A stretch of 64,000 nt of DNA, taken from positions 930,001 through 994,000 of the forward strand of contig CAXXKC010000003.1 in the NCBI GenBank assembly GCA_963674835.2, read 5' to 3'. Source of the stretch: G963674835 sp963674835. Its GTDB lineage: Bacteria; Planctomycetota; Planctomycetia; Pirellulales; Thermoguttaceae. The position numbers were made by a program, and so were the translations under genes. The notes under the pieces were generated by a model. The model did no database searches. It was given only the letters and a program-made list of their open reading frames with translations, and was not told the origin of the DNA. This document shows, piece after piece, positions 22,212-31,275 of this stretch; the first letter of the stretch is position 1; the number at the start of each line of letters is the position of its first letter.

Positions 22212-23015
22212 TCAGTCCACCCGACTCCCCGTCTGCTCGCCGCCACCCTCCCCCTTCGCCACGATCCAACGCGTAACCAACCCCGAAACCCAGATCAACA
22301 CCGCCAACGCTATCCCACCAGCCGCCAGCCCCAGGACTGGCACGCCGAGTTCAACCGGATCACCCGACGTAAGCAGAAGAAGGACGACTATCCCACCCGA
22401 CGCAAAGATCGGCGCCCCGATCACCCCGCTTACAGCCCCGGGCAGCACGAATACCAAGAACAGCGCCCGCAGTCCAGGCCGCTGAATCCCGGCCCTCGAA
22501 AGCAACCCCACGCTCACAAGCCAAACGGCCCCAAACGCGCACCATGCAAAGATGTCGAACAGCCACCGCATGCCCGCCTCCTCCGGGGCGAGCCAACCGT
22601 GGATCAACGCCATCGGCAACTGCGCCAGCACGAAGAGGCAAAGAAAGTCGATCAACAGGAACTGCATCCGCCCCTGAGTCGCCTTCGCCGCACGGTCCAA
22701 AGGCCCCACAATCCACCGCGCCGTCCAGACGACCACTCCGCAGGCTCCGGCCAACGCCGCCACCACCGCCACCACCGCCACCATCCCCACCGCCACTGTC
22801 GCAATCAACCCCGCCCCGTACTCCGACTGTTGAACCCACCCCGCGAGCATCCCCAAGCCGGCAATCACCAACGACCCGACCAAACCCCACGGGCCGTCGA
22901 AGCGTGCTTGCCATTTCCCCACCCTGCCCGTCACGTCATCCGCCGCCGCGACGGCCGCCTCAACCGCTTCCGGCGTCACCGGCCCGTCCGCTTCCTTCGG
23001 CTCCGGCAACTCCAT
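22212..23015 (-). CDS. Hypothetical multi-spanning membrane protein
   Basis: I do not recognise the family. The 267-residue product has a soluble Ala/Glu-rich N-terminus of about 45 residues, then about six hydrophobic segments: GLVGSLVIAGLGMLAGWV, ATVAVGMVAVVAVVAALAG, FLLIDFLCLFVLAQLPMALI, AWCAFGAVWLVSVGLL, LFLVFVLPGAVSGVIGAPIF and VLGLAAGGIALAVLIWVSGL. CGGAGGT sits seven bases before the ATG at 23015; the ATG at 23021 is too close to it. It lies 33 bases downstream of the polyferredoxin gene in the same direction, so the two may form an operon. Confidence 0.75.
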   Translation of the reverse strand: MELPEPKEADGPVTPEAVEAAVAAADDVTGRVGKWQARFDGPWGLVGSLVIAGLGMLAGWVQQSEYGAGLIATVAVGMVAVVAVVAALAGACGVVVWTARWIVGPLDRAAKATQGRMQFLLIDFLCLFVLAQLPMALIHGWLAPEEAGMRWLFDIFAWCAFGAVWLVSVGLLSRAGIQRPGLRALFLVFVLPGAVSGVIGAPIFASGGIVVLLLLTSGDPVELGVPVLGLAAGGIALAVLIWVSGLVTRWIVAKGEGGGEQTGSRVD

Positions 23016-23048
23016 GGCCATACCTCCGACTCCTGCACACTCGACGCA

Positions 23049-24257
23049 TCAACCTGCCGTCACGCGTATCGCCTTCACCGGCGACGTCGGGCAGGCCAGC
23101 TCGCACGCCCCGCAGCCCGGACACTTCGCCGCATCGACCTGCGGCTTCGACAAGTACGTGTCCCAGTCGAACTCGATCTGAATTGCCTCATAGGGACAAT
23201 GACTCGCGCAGATGCCGCATTCCCTCTCGTCCGCCAGCAGACAGTGCTCCATGTCCACCACAGCCAACCCGATCCGCGCCCCCTGCTTTCCAGCCGCCCC
23301 CAATGGCCCGATCGCCCCACTCGGACACGCCTCGCCGCACCGCCAGCAGTCCTCCCGACAGTAATCCTCCTCGAACGTCACCACCGGCGTCAAGAAACTT
23401 CCCACACCGCCGTCGCCCAAGTCAGGCCGCAGTATGTGCGCCGGGCAAACCCGCACGCAGTTCCCGCACCGCACGCACACCCCGCCGAACCGCTCTTCGC
23501 CCACCGCCCCCGGCGGCCGCAACAGACCGCGTTTCCCCGACGACCGCCGCACCACCAGCCACGCCCAACCCGCCCCCAACCCCAACGCCAACACCGACCG
23601 CCGCCCCACCGACTGCCCCCAGCCTCGCCTCACCAACTCCGGCTCCGCCTCTGCCCGTCTGTCACGTCCAGCGGCGACCAACGCCCCTGGCCGCCACGAC
23701 AACAGATCCTGCATCGCACCCAGCGGACACACCCGCCGGCACCACACATGCGGCACCAGCCAGCTCAGCAGCAACACGCCCAGAAGACCGGCGGCCGATA
23801 TCCACCCCGCCGCTTCTGCCGGCCGCCGCCACAACCCCGACGCTCCCGCCAGCATCGCCAAGGGGTCCAGCCACACGAACAGCGGATAGCCCAGCACCGC
23901 GCCCCCTAGCCCCACGAGCACCAGCCACCGTCCCAACCGCGGCCATCGAGACCATCGCGACGAGCGCATCGGACTCACCCGGCACGCACCGTCGGCCAGC
24001 AACCCCGTCGGGCACAGATTCCGGCAGAACCACCGCCGCCGCCACAACCCCATCACCAGAAGCGGCACACCCAACAGCGTCGCCAGGCCCACTCCGCGCG
24101 CCGCAATCGCCGACGTCGACGCCACCAGCGGACTCGCCGCCGGAACCACCATCGCCGTCCAAGCCCACGGCAACACCGGCACCAAGGCCGCCAGCCCGCA
24201 CGCCAAAGCCAGGCATCGCACCCAAAACCGCACTCGCCGACGCCCACTCGCTTCCAT
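23049..24257 (-). CDS. NapH/NapG-like membrane polyferredoxin
   Basis: Predicted electron-transfer protein joining quinol oxidation to soluble acceptors. The 402-residue product has several N-terminal membrane segments with the two NapH-type Cys motifs FCRNLCPTG and WCRRVCPLG at their ends. A hydrophobic region (SVLALGLGAGWAWLVV) and a NapG-like part follow with four Cys clusters: CVRCGNCVRVCP, CREDCWRCGEACP, CGICASHCP and CPGCGACELACP, enough for about four [4Fe-4S] centres. A NapH-like and a NapG-like module are therefore on one chain. No nap or other reductase gene is nearby; the neighbours are a membrane protein and an FAD oxidoreductase. Confidence 0.87.
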   Translation of the reverse strand: MEASGRRRVRFWVRCLALACGLAALVPVLPWAWTAMVVPAASPLVASTSAIAARGVGLATLLGVPLLVMGLWRRRWFCRNLCPTGLLADGACRVSPMRSSRWSRWPRLGRWLVLVGLGGAVLGYPLFVWLDPLAMLAGASGLWRRPAEAAGWISAAGLLGVLLLSWLVPHVWCRRVCPLGAMQDLLSWRPGALVAAGRDRRAEAEPELVRRGWGQSVGRRSVLALGLGAGWAWLVVRRSSGKRGLLRPPGAVGEERFGGVCVRCGNCVRVCPAHILRPDLGDGGVGSFLTPVVTFEEDYCREDCWRCGEACPSGAIGPLGAAGKQGARIGLAVVDMEHCLLADERECGICASHCPYEAIQIEFDWDTYLSKPQVDAAKCPGCGACELACPTSPVKAIRVTAG

Positions 24258-24380
24258 CTTCTATTGGGTCCTGCATTGGAATTGGAACGAGGCCGACCAT
24301 CGGGAGGCCGAAAGATCAGGATTGGGTTGGACCCCTTGTTCCGTTTTCAATACAGGCATCCAAAGAACGTCTCTCACGCC

Positions 24381-24458
24381 GGTGTAGCGTGCAAATCGCT
24401 TCCAAGACGGTAAATACACTCCGCCGCCAGCGCTACAGTCCCTTGTGACACGCACTAG
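24381..24458. repeat. CTAG-bounded dispersed repeat, copy B
   Basis: Shorter and more diverged copy that retains GTAGCGTGCAAATCGCTT, CGCCGCCAGCGCTACAGT and the terminal GACACGCACTAG. The CTAG end supplies the TAG stop of the FAD-dependent oxidoreductase on the minus strand. Confidence 0.8.
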
Positions 24459-25795
24459 CCCAAGTACGCCTTCTGCTCCTTGAGCACCTTCTGCACCTTG
24501 CCGATGTCCACGCTCCGCAACGGAGAGCGATCCTTCAGCGCTACCGCGGCCGCCACCCCCGCCGCATGCCCCGTCACGTAACAGATCGGAATCACCCGCA
24601 TCAGGTCCACCATGTCCGGCTCCGCCGAGATGCACCGCCCCGCCGCCAGCAGCCCCTCCACGTTCTTCGGTACCAGCGTTCCATAAGGAATCTGCCACTC
24701 TTCGTGCTCGGCATGCCACGCCCCGCCCACGCCGATGCAGTTATCGAACCGCTTGCCGGCTTTCATGTTCTCCAACGTCAACTGCTCCACACCGTCCAGC
24801 ACGCGCGTCACGCGCACTCCCAACTGCGGCGCCGTCTCCATCAAGTACACCTGCTCGTAGCCGGGCGTCTTCCGAATCTTCTCCACGGTCTGCCAGATGA
24901 ACCGCCGGTGGTTCAACTCCAGCTTCGTCAGCTCCCGCACATCCAACCCGTCCCCGTCCGGCCCTCGCATGTTCACCCAGTTCACGCCCGCAACCGGCGT
25001 CGGCGATCCCAGCAGCCGCGGCTTCGGCCCCGCGGCCGCCTTCGCCTGGTCCACGCGATCCAGATTGCCGATCCGCGACACCAGCCCGATCGAAAACTTC
25101 TCCTTCGCGTGATTCGCCCCCGCCGCCGCGAAGATGTCCCCGTCGCCGGTCGCATCGATCACCACGTCGGCCACCACCGCCTGCCGGCCCGACTTGCTCT
25201 GGAACACGGCCCCGCGAATCGCATTGCCGTCCATGATCGCGTCGATGCCCCAACAGTGCAGAAGCACATCCACTCCCGCCTCCGTCACCATCTCGACCAT
25301 CACATATTTTAGCGCCTCGGCGTCCACCGTCGGGTTGACCCCCGGCGTCCGATTGATGATCCCTCGATCCAGCTTCTCCAAACGCTGGAGCATCTCTTCG
25401 CCAACGCCCTGGCACACCTGCTTCCCGCCCTTAACGATGTGCCCGATCACGATCAACACCAGCCCGCCCGTCCACAAGCCGCCGAAATGCCCATAACGTT
25501 CCACTAGCGTGACCTTGGCCCCCGTACGTCGGGCGGCGATCGCCGCGGCTACTCCCGCCGGTCCGCCACCCACCACCAGCACGTCAGTCTTGCTCAACAC
25601 GGGCACCTCGCGCTGCGGTTCGATCACCTTTCCGTTCACCAATCCCGCAGGCGGAACCTCATATCCCGATACGTCGGCCATCTTCTTGGGCGAGCCCATC
25701 CGGTCCGCCAGCGCCCTGTCCGGCCTCCACAGCGCACCGGCCCCGGTCAAGCCCAGAATCTGTAACCACTTTCGTCGCGAGACGTTTTGGCTCAT
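24455..25795 (-). CDS. TAT-exported FAD-dependent oxidoreductase
   Basis: The 446-residue product starts with a twin-arginine signal (MSQNVSRRKWLQILGLTGAGA). The ADP-binding fold of an FAD-dependent dehydrogenase follows: TDVLVVGGGPAGVAAAIAARRTGAKVTLVERYGHFGGLWTG as consecutive segments, and DVVIDATGDGDIFAAAGA. The C-terminus holds LLAAGRCISAEPDMVDLMRVIPICYVTGHAAGVAAA, the typical flavin-contact end. Such proteins (pfam12831-like) are abundant in planctomycetes and their substrates are mostly unknown. GAGGAG precedes the ATG at 25795. The TAG stop lies inside a dispersed repeat. Close upstream neighbours are on the other strand. Confidence 0.88.
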   Translation of the reverse strand: MSQNVSRRKWLQILGLTGAGALWRPDRALADRMGSPKKMADVSGYEVPPAGLVNGKVIEPQREVPVLSKTDVLVVGGGPAGVAAAIAARRTGAKVTLVERYGHFGGLWTGGLVLIVIGHIVKGGKQVCQGVGEEMLQRLEKLDRGIINRTPGVNPTVDAEALKYVMVEMVTEAGVDVLLHCWGIDAIMDGNAIRGAVFQSKSGRQAVVADVVIDATGDGDIFAAAGANHAKEKFSIGLVSRIGNLDRVDQAKAAAGPKPRLLGSPTPVAGVNWVNMRGPDGDGLDVRELTKLELNHRRFIWQTVEKIRKTPGYEQVYLMETAPQLGVRVTRVLDGVEQLTLENMKAGKRFDNCIGVGGAWHAEHEEWQIPYGTLVPKNVEGLLAAGRCISAEPDMVDLMRVIPICYVTGHAAGVAAAVALKDRSPLRSVDIGKVQKVLKEQKAYLG

Positions 25796-26004
25796 CGTTA
25801 GCTCCTCGTTCGACCTACGTATCGATGCCGCAGACCTTTCTTATACCACCCACATTTCCCAATCGCCAGAATCTATTTAATGCTCAAGATCCGCAAACCC
25901 CGAACCGATACAAGTACCCAACGATGCACTGTCGTGCCTCCCCGCGCGCCCCCGGTTCCGGCGGCCGATCGCAAACACCTTATCACGTGAGAGAATACGA
26001 AACC

Positions 26005-27453
26005 ATGGACACCAACACAAGCAACGATCCGGCGTATCGTCCAGTGGGCCCTGCAACGGCACCCCAGACGCCCTACGGAGGTTCAGACCACCGTGGCGTT
26101 GCTTCTCGTCAGGTGATCGCTCGCGTCCCCAACGTTAATCCCATCGATCCCGACGCCGATCCCGTCGTCGCTTCGTGTGTCTACGAGGATAACCGCATCA
26201 TCAGTTCTAATTCCTCGGTGAAGCTCCTCGCAGGGGTCTTCATCAGCCTCGTCCTCGTCGCCATCCTCGGCTTCTATCTCATCGGTGGCAAAAAAGATGC
26301 TGAGCAACCCGCTCCGGCCGCCGCCTGGCAGGCACAATCGCCCGCGCCCGGCAGCCCGCAAGCGCCTCAGTGGAACGGCCCCGCCCCGGCCAACCCGGGC
26401 GCCCAAAACGGAGCCGCTGTTGGCACGACTCCCTGGACCACATCCACCCCCGCGCCCTCTTGGAACACTCCGGCCGATGCTGGCCAGCAGGGTGCCTCCG
26501 CGTCATCGCCCGTCCAGGCTTGGGGAGGCCCCACCGAGTTGACGGCCACTCCAGCTCAGCCGCCGGCCGGTGCGCAACCAGCCATCCCCGCCCGCCCCGC
26601 GCCCGCTCAGGCCACGGAAGGGTTCTGGGGGCAAGTACAATCCGCCGCCACACCGCCCACGGCCAGTTCCTGGAATCAGTCCGCGCCTGCTGCCGACGCC
26701 GCGACGCAAACGCCTTGGCCTAACCCCGTACCCAATGCGGCCGCCTCTCCGGCGCCTGCGTCTGCCCCGTCCTACGCATCCGCGGCCGCCGCCGCTCCGG
26801 CTCCTTCGTACAACTACAATGGCGGCTACCAGCACGTCCAGCCGTCTCCAGCCTACGCCGGCGCCCAAGCCGCGGCCAATCAATCCATGACGCTCGCCGC
26901 GCCCGCCACACAAACGCCGGCCGCGACGCAACCGGCCACCGCCTACCAACAGTACGGCGCGCGGACCCCGTACACCGCTCAGGTCCCGGCGTACCAGGCC
27001 GCCGTGCCGCAGCAACCGACTTCCAATGTCCCCAGCGGCAACCTCTCCACGGCCGACACTCGCTCCAACACCGTTCCCGCCTACGGCGCTCCCACGCAGC
27101 CGACAATCGGCGCCTCCACTCCCATGAGCCCGCCGCCCGGTGGCTACCCCGTCCCCGTCCCCGTAACCTATCCCGACGCCCAACCCGCCGCCGCTCCGGC
27201 GACCGCCTATCCGGCGAACTACCCGGCGGCTCCCACGAACTATCCGGCCGCTAGCGCCCAATACGCTCCGGCCAATGCCGCGACGAACTACCCGGCCACC
27301 GCCGCGCCGGCAGCAGCGCCTGCCGGGACGTACTACTACAATCCGTCCTCGCCAACCCCGACCGCGCAACCCAGTGCTGCGCAGTTTCAAGGGGGAATCG
27401 ACAAACCGACCGTCCAGGGCACGTATGACAGCACTCGACCAAGCCTTTATTAA
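26005..27453 (+). CDS. Membrane-anchored Ala/Pro-rich low-complexity protein
   Basis: No catalytic domain is recognisable. The 482-residue product has a cytoplasmic N-terminus of about 70 residues, one membrane segment (SVKLLAGVFISLVLVAILGFYLIGG, roughly 71-95) and then nearly 390 residues dominated by Ala, Pro, Gln, Thr, Tyr and Asn (runs such as AATNYPATAAPAAAPAGTYY). That architecture suggests an extended periplasmic or surface spacer. The ATG at 26005 was chosen because the upstream open frame looks non-coding. It overlaps the next gene by 29 bases, so the two are probably cotranscribed and linked in function with the following ATPases. Confidence 0.75.
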   Translation: MDTNTSNDPAYRPVGPATAPQTPYGGSDHRGVASRQVIARVPNVNPIDPDADPVVASCVYEDNRIISSNSSVKLLAGVFISLVLVAILGFYLIGGKKDAEQPAPAAAWQAQSPAPGSPQAPQWNGPAPANPGAQNGAAVGTTPWTTSTPAPSWNTPADAGQQGASASSPVQAWGGPTELTATPAQPPAGAQPAIPARPAPAQATEGFWGQVQSAATPPTASSWNQSAPAADAATQTPWPNPVPNAAASPAPASAPSYASAAAAAPAPSYNYNGGYQHVQPSPAYAGAQAAANQSMTLAAPATQTPAATQPATAYQQYGARTPYTAQVPAYQAAVPQQPTSNVPSGNLSTADTRSNTVPAYGAPTQPTIGASTPMSPPPGGYPVPVPVTYPDAQPAAAPATAYPANYPAAPTNYPAASAQYAPANAATNYPATAAPAAAPAGTYYYNPSSPTPTAQPSAAQFQGGIDKPTVQGTYDSTRPSLY

Positions 27454-28507
27454 AGCGTACATGCATCAGGGCAGCGTGCCGCGGCGCGCGGTTCCCACTC
27501 CCGAACCGCAGACGGCCCCGGCCGATATCCCGGCAGACCTCGCCTCCGTCAACGTCCCGGCCGAGCCGTCGGCCGCCCCGGTCGAGACTGACCAACCCGA
27601 CGCCTCCTCGCCGCGGCCACCGGTTCGGCCGCGTGCGGCTCGGCGCACGGCCAAGCCGAGAAAGCCGGCCGCCCGACGACGCACCAAGCCCTCGACGTCG
27701 CAAACTCTCAAGATCGCCGACGTCCCGCCGCCCGACGAACTCGACGCTCCCCAAAACGAGCCTCCCGTCGAAGAGCTCTCCCAGGAAGCCGCGCCCGCTG
27801 ATCCATCCCCCGCCCCCGAAGCGTTTCGGGTGCGAGTGTACCCCGAGTTCCATCCGGCGCTCCAGGTCGACCATTTCCTCTGGCCCAGCGGTTGCGTCCG
27901 CCTCGCCTCCTCCGCCCCCGACGAAGTCGACCGCCTATCCGAAGGCATCGCCCTGCGTGGCACGGTGGCCCGGGGGGCCGTGGGTGTCTGTGGATGCTGC
28001 CGCGGTGAAGGCTGTACGACGCTCCTCTTGTGCGCCGCCCGCTGCCTGGCCTCGCAGGGTCGCCGGGTCATCGTTGTCGATGCCGACTTCACCCAACCCA
28101 CGCTCACTCGCCGCCTCGGACTCCTCCCCGAAGTCGGCTGGGAAGACGTCCTCTGGCACGGCCTGCCCCTGACCGAAGCCGTCATCGAGTCCCTCGAAGA
28201 CCGCTTCGCCGTCCTGCCGCTGCGCGGAACCGCGTCGAAGGAGCCCGATGCCGGCGCCTCCGCCGATCCGGCGTCCGCCATCCAATTGCTCCTCCAGGAA
28301 TATGAATTGGTGCTCGTCGACTTGGGACAATTCGAGTTCGCCTCGCCCAAGGCCGTCGCCGTCCTCCAAACCGCCCGGCGATGGATCGGCTCCGTCGTCA
28401 TCGTCCACAACGTCCGTGCCACCGCCCACGACGACGTCGACCAATTCCGTCGCCGCCTCCGGGAATCCGGACTCGCCGAGGCCGGCATCGCCGAAAACTT
28501 CGCCTAG
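27425..28507 (+). CDS. BY-kinase/ParA-like ATPase homologue lacking the Walker A lysine
   Basis: The 360-residue product has a Pro/Ala/Lys-rich N-terminal 130 residues and a C-terminal domain resembling the cytoplasmic ATPase of exopolysaccharide co-polymerases (CpsD/Wzc type). The P-loop region at about 186-200 reads VCGCCRGEGCTTLLLCAA, where the usual GEGKT/S has Cys in place of Lys. The Walker A' strand is RRVIVVDADFTQPTL and a second strand is YELVLVDLGQF. There is no C-terminal Tyr cluster, so tyrosine kinase activity is doubtful. The gene starts at the ATG at 27425 inside the upstream gene and is followed by an ExeA-like ATPase. Confidence 0.75.
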   Translation: MTALDQAFIKAYMHQGSVPRRAVPTPEPQTAPADIPADLASVNVPAEPSAAPVETDQPDASSPRPPVRPRAARRTAKPRKPAARRRTKPSTSQTLKIADVPPPDELDAPQNEPPVEELSQEAAPADPSPAPEAFRVRVYPEFHPALQVDHFLWPSGCVRLASSAPDEVDRLSEGIALRGTVARGAVGVCGCCRGEGCTTLLLCAARCLASQGRRVIVVDADFTQPTLTRRLGLLPEVGWEDVLWHGLPLTEAVIESLEDRFAVLPLRGTASKEPDAGASADPASAIQLLLQEYELVLVDLGQFEFASPKAVAVLQTARRWIGSVVIVHNVRATAHDDVDQFRRRLRESGLAEAGIAENFA

Positions 28508-28520
28508 CAAGCTCGTTCCT

Positions 28521-28563
28521 CCCCTCGCCCGCTTGCGGGAAGGGGGCCTCACGGTGAGGGCAT
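28521..28563. repeat. Dispersed repeat CTCGCCCGCTTGCGGG...GGTGAGGG, copy 1
   Basis: Hairpin-forming element (GCCCGC/GCGGG, then CCTC/GAGG) with a terminal GGTGAGGGCATC. Related copies lie at 46253-46293, 56821-56863 and, diverged, 47721-47759. This class of 'CCCTCACC...CTCTCCC' repeats is widespread in bacterial genomes. Confidence 0.75.
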
Positions 28564-28632
28564 CTTCCACTTACCAATACCCGTCTCCCAACAACCTCGA
28601 ATCCCCATACCACTCACCACGGGCGCATCGGT

Positions 28633-29454
28633 ATGTACGAGTCCTACTGGCAGCTCGAACAGAAACCGTTCGAGAATCGTTCCGATCCCCGCTTCTACTA
28701 CCCCTGTGAGTCGCACCAGGCGGCCATCCTCAAGTTGCGCTACGCCATCGAAAATCAGCGCGGCGCCGCCCTGCTGGCCGGCCCGTCCGGATGCGGTAAG
28801 ACGCTCGTCGTCACCATGCTCCGCGCCATGCTCGGCCAGCGATTCACCCCCTTCGTCCATCTCGTCTTTCCACAAATGGACGCCGACCAACTGTTGGCCT
28901 ACCTCGCCGCCGAGCTCACCGGCGCATCGCTCGATGGCCCCGCCCCCACGGTCCAGCAAAGCATCCAGCGCATCGAACACTTCGTCATGGCCAATACCGA
29001 GCGCGGCTCGCACGCCGTCGTCGCCATCGACGAAGCCCACCTGCTCACCGACGCCCGCTCGCTCGAAGCCCTCCGCCTGCTCTTGAATTTCGAGCTCGCC
29101 GGTAGGCCCAGCCTGACCCTGCTGCTCGTCGGCCAGCCCGGCGTATTGCCCCTGCTGGACCGCACGCCGCAGCTCGAAGAGCGTCTCGGCGTCAAATGCC
29201 TGCTCCGCCCCCTAACCGTCTCCGAAACGGCCGAATACGTCGTCCATCGCCTCCGCACCGCCGGCGCCTCCAAGACCATCTTCGAGCCCGAGGCCCTCGC
29301 CACGCTCCACCGCCTCACCCACGGCATCGCTCGCCGCATCAACCGCCTCTGCGACCTCGCCCTGCTCATCGGCTACGCCGAACAGCGCACGACGATCACA
29401 GCCGAACAGATCGAGTCCGTCTCCCAAGAGCTCGTCGCCGTCGCGCCCGAGTAA
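28633..29454 (+). CDS. ExeA/GspA-like AAA ATPase
   Basis: General secretion pathway type A ATPase. The 273-residue product starts MYESYWQLEQKPFENRSDPRFYY, the classic N-terminus of the ExeA family. It has Walker A GPSGCGKT (about residues 50-57), Walker B HAVVAIDEAH (about 133-142), sensor-like LVGQPGV and a C-terminal winged region (HGIARRINRLCDLALLIGYAEQ). In Aeromonas ExeA acts with ExeB in assembly of the type II secretin. In planctomycetes these ATPases often sit beside exopolysaccharide-type genes, as here. A peptidoglycan-binding C-terminal domain is absent. Confidence 0.9.
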   Translation: MYESYWQLEQKPFENRSDPRFYYPCESHQAAILKLRYAIENQRGAALLAGPSGCGKTLVVTMLRAMLGQRFTPFVHLVFPQMDADQLLAYLAAELTGASLDGPAPTVQQSIQRIEHFVMANTERGSHAVVAIDEAHLLTDARSLEALRLLLNFELAGRPSLTLLLVGQPGVLPLLDRTPQLEERLGVKCLLRPLTVSETAEYVVHRLRTAGASKTIFEPEALATLHRLTHGIARRINRLCDLALLIGYAEQRTTITAEQIESVSQELVAVAPE

Positions 29455-29604
29455 CCCTCGCGGCTCCCGACAACCGCGGTCCTTCCTCCCTCCTCGCCGA
29501 CGGGACCATCGAACCGCATCCCCGCCCGGCTCGCCACATTCTCCTCGCCCACGCCAGCCACCGCTCCCTTGGCCGGTCGCCCCACGGCACAGTACAATCC
29601 AAGC

Positions 29605-31275
29605 GTGGACACTCCGCTCAACTCCGATACCCCCCCGTCTCGCCGCCTCTGGACCGCTTCGCTGCTCGTCGCCCTCCTCTGTGCGCTGCTCCTACTGGCC
29701 ACTTCGCCCAGCCTGCCCATGGCATGGGACGAAGGCAACGCCATCCTGCGCGCTGAGCGAATCGCCCATTGGGCCGCCCGTTGGACCGGCGACCAACCCG
29801 CGCAGCAAGCCGGCCCTCTGACCGCCCAGGCAATCGCCGACGACTGGCCCTACACCACGCAACTCGAAGGCCATCCCGCCTTCTACGGAATCGTCATTGC
29901 CGCCGGCCAGGCCCTTTCCCACACTTGGCTTCCTCCCCTCGAAAGTGCCCGCTTCGGGCCGATCCTCCTCTTCGCCACCGCCCTCGGAGCCCTCTTCTAT
30001 CGCCTCGGGCGCGACGATTCATTCACGACTGCCTTCGCCGCCGTCGCAACCCTCCTCCTCCTGCCACGCATGTTCGCCCATGCCCACTTCGCCTGTTACG
30101 ACGGCCCCTTGACCAGTTGCTGGATCCTCGCCTGGGCTGCCTTCTTTCCGGCGCGCGCAAGCCGCCGCGGGGCGCTCCTCTGGGCAGTCGCCCTCGGCCT
30201 AACGCTCAGCACCAAGGCTACCGGCTGGATCGCTCCCCTCCCCTTCCTCGCATGGGCGCTCGTCTATCGCGACCGCCCTGCCCTCCGCGCCCTCGCCCTC
30301 GGCGTCCCCATTGCCCTGCTCGTCTTCTTCCTGCTCAACCCGCCGCTTTGGCACCATCCCATCGACGGCTTGGCTCGCTTCTTCCACCTCAACCTCCATC
30401 GCGCCCAACATGGATGGAACATCTCCATCCTCTTCCTCGGGCGAATACACAACCTCGACTATCCACTCCCCTGGTACAACACCCTCTTCTGGGCCGCCAT
30501 CACGGTCCCCGTGGGCATCCTCGCTTTGGCCGCTTTCGGAATCTTCCGCACCGTGCGCCACTGGAAGACCGAACGCCTAGCCGCCTTGGCACTCGTCCAC
30601 TGGGCAGCCCTGATGTTCGTCCGCGCCCTGCCCCAAGCACCACCCCACGACGGCGTCCGCCTCTTCCTTCCCGCCTTTGCCTTCCTGGCCGTACTGGCCG
30701 GCGTCGGCACCGCTCGACTCCTCTCGGCCGCGGCCACCTCTCGCCGCTTCGGTCCTGCAACCCGTCCCTTGGCGCTCGCAACCGTGCTGCTCGTATACGT
30801 CGGCTCCGCCAGCAGCCTCCTCTGGTACGCCCCCCAAGGTCTCTCGTACTACAACCTCCTCATCGGCGGGCTGCGCGGAGCGACCGCCGCAGGAATGGAG
30901 CCCACCTACTACTGGGACGCCCTCGACCGCTCCGTCCTCGACTGGCTCCACCAAAACACGTCGTCCAGCGACAAGATCTGCTTCGGCGCCGGCGCGACCG
31001 ACGATCTCCAACTCATGCGCCGCTGGGGTACCCTCCGCCGCAACTTCCGCTCCACCGAGCCTGGCGATTTCCGCTGGTACGTGCTCCAGTCCCGTCCCGG
31101 CGCATGGCACCCACCCGACCACTGGCTCGTCGACCATTGCCAGCCTGCCTTTCAAATGCAGATCCACGGCTCAGGTGTCGGCCCGTGGCGACTCGACGTC
31201 CCCCTCATCAGAATCTACCCCTACGATCAATACCTTCGCGCCAGGCACCTGACCGCGTCTGGGCGGCTCCCCTGA
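29605..31275 (+). CDS. PMT/ArnT-like membrane glycosyltransferase
   Basis: Predicted polyprenyl-phosphate-sugar-dependent GT-C glycosyltransferase. The 556-residue product has about 11 hydrophobic segments. The first periplasmic loop carries the acidic catalytic motif MAWDEGNAILRAERI that marks the PMT/ArnT (GT39/GT83-like) superfamily, and a soluble C-terminal part follows (residues ~420-556). The GTG at 29605 is used; TACAAT lies immediately upstream, and a TTG at 29569 would extend the frame by 12 codons. It follows the ExeA-like gene after 150 bases and could modify an exported glycan or protein made by the same cluster. The acceptor is unknown. Confidence 0.75.
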   Translation: MDTPLNSDTPPSRRLWTASLLVALLCALLLLATSPSLPMAWDEGNAILRAERIAHWAARWTGDQPAQQAGPLTAQAIADDWPYTTQLEGHPAFYGIVIAAGQALSHTWLPPLESARFGPILLFATALGALFYRLGRDDSFTTAFAAVATLLLLPRMFAHAHFACYDGPLTSCWILAWAAFFPARASRRGALLWAVALGLTLSTKATGWIAPLPFLAWALVYRDRPALRALALGVPIALLVFFLLNPPLWHHPIDGLARFFHLNLHRAQHGWNISILFLGRIHNLDYPLPWYNTLFWAAITVPVGILALAAFGIFRTVRHWKTERLAALALVHWAALMFVRALPQAPPHDGVRLFLPAFAFLAVLAGVGTARLLSAAATSRRFGPATRPLALATVLLVYVGSASSLLWYAPQGLSYYNLLIGGLRGATAAGMEPTYYWDALDRSVLDWLHQNTSSSDKICFGAGATDDLQLMRRWGTLRRNFRSTEPGDFRWYVLQSRPGAWHPPDHWLVDHCQPAFQMQIHGSGVGPWRLDVPLIRIYPYDQYLRARHLTASGRLP

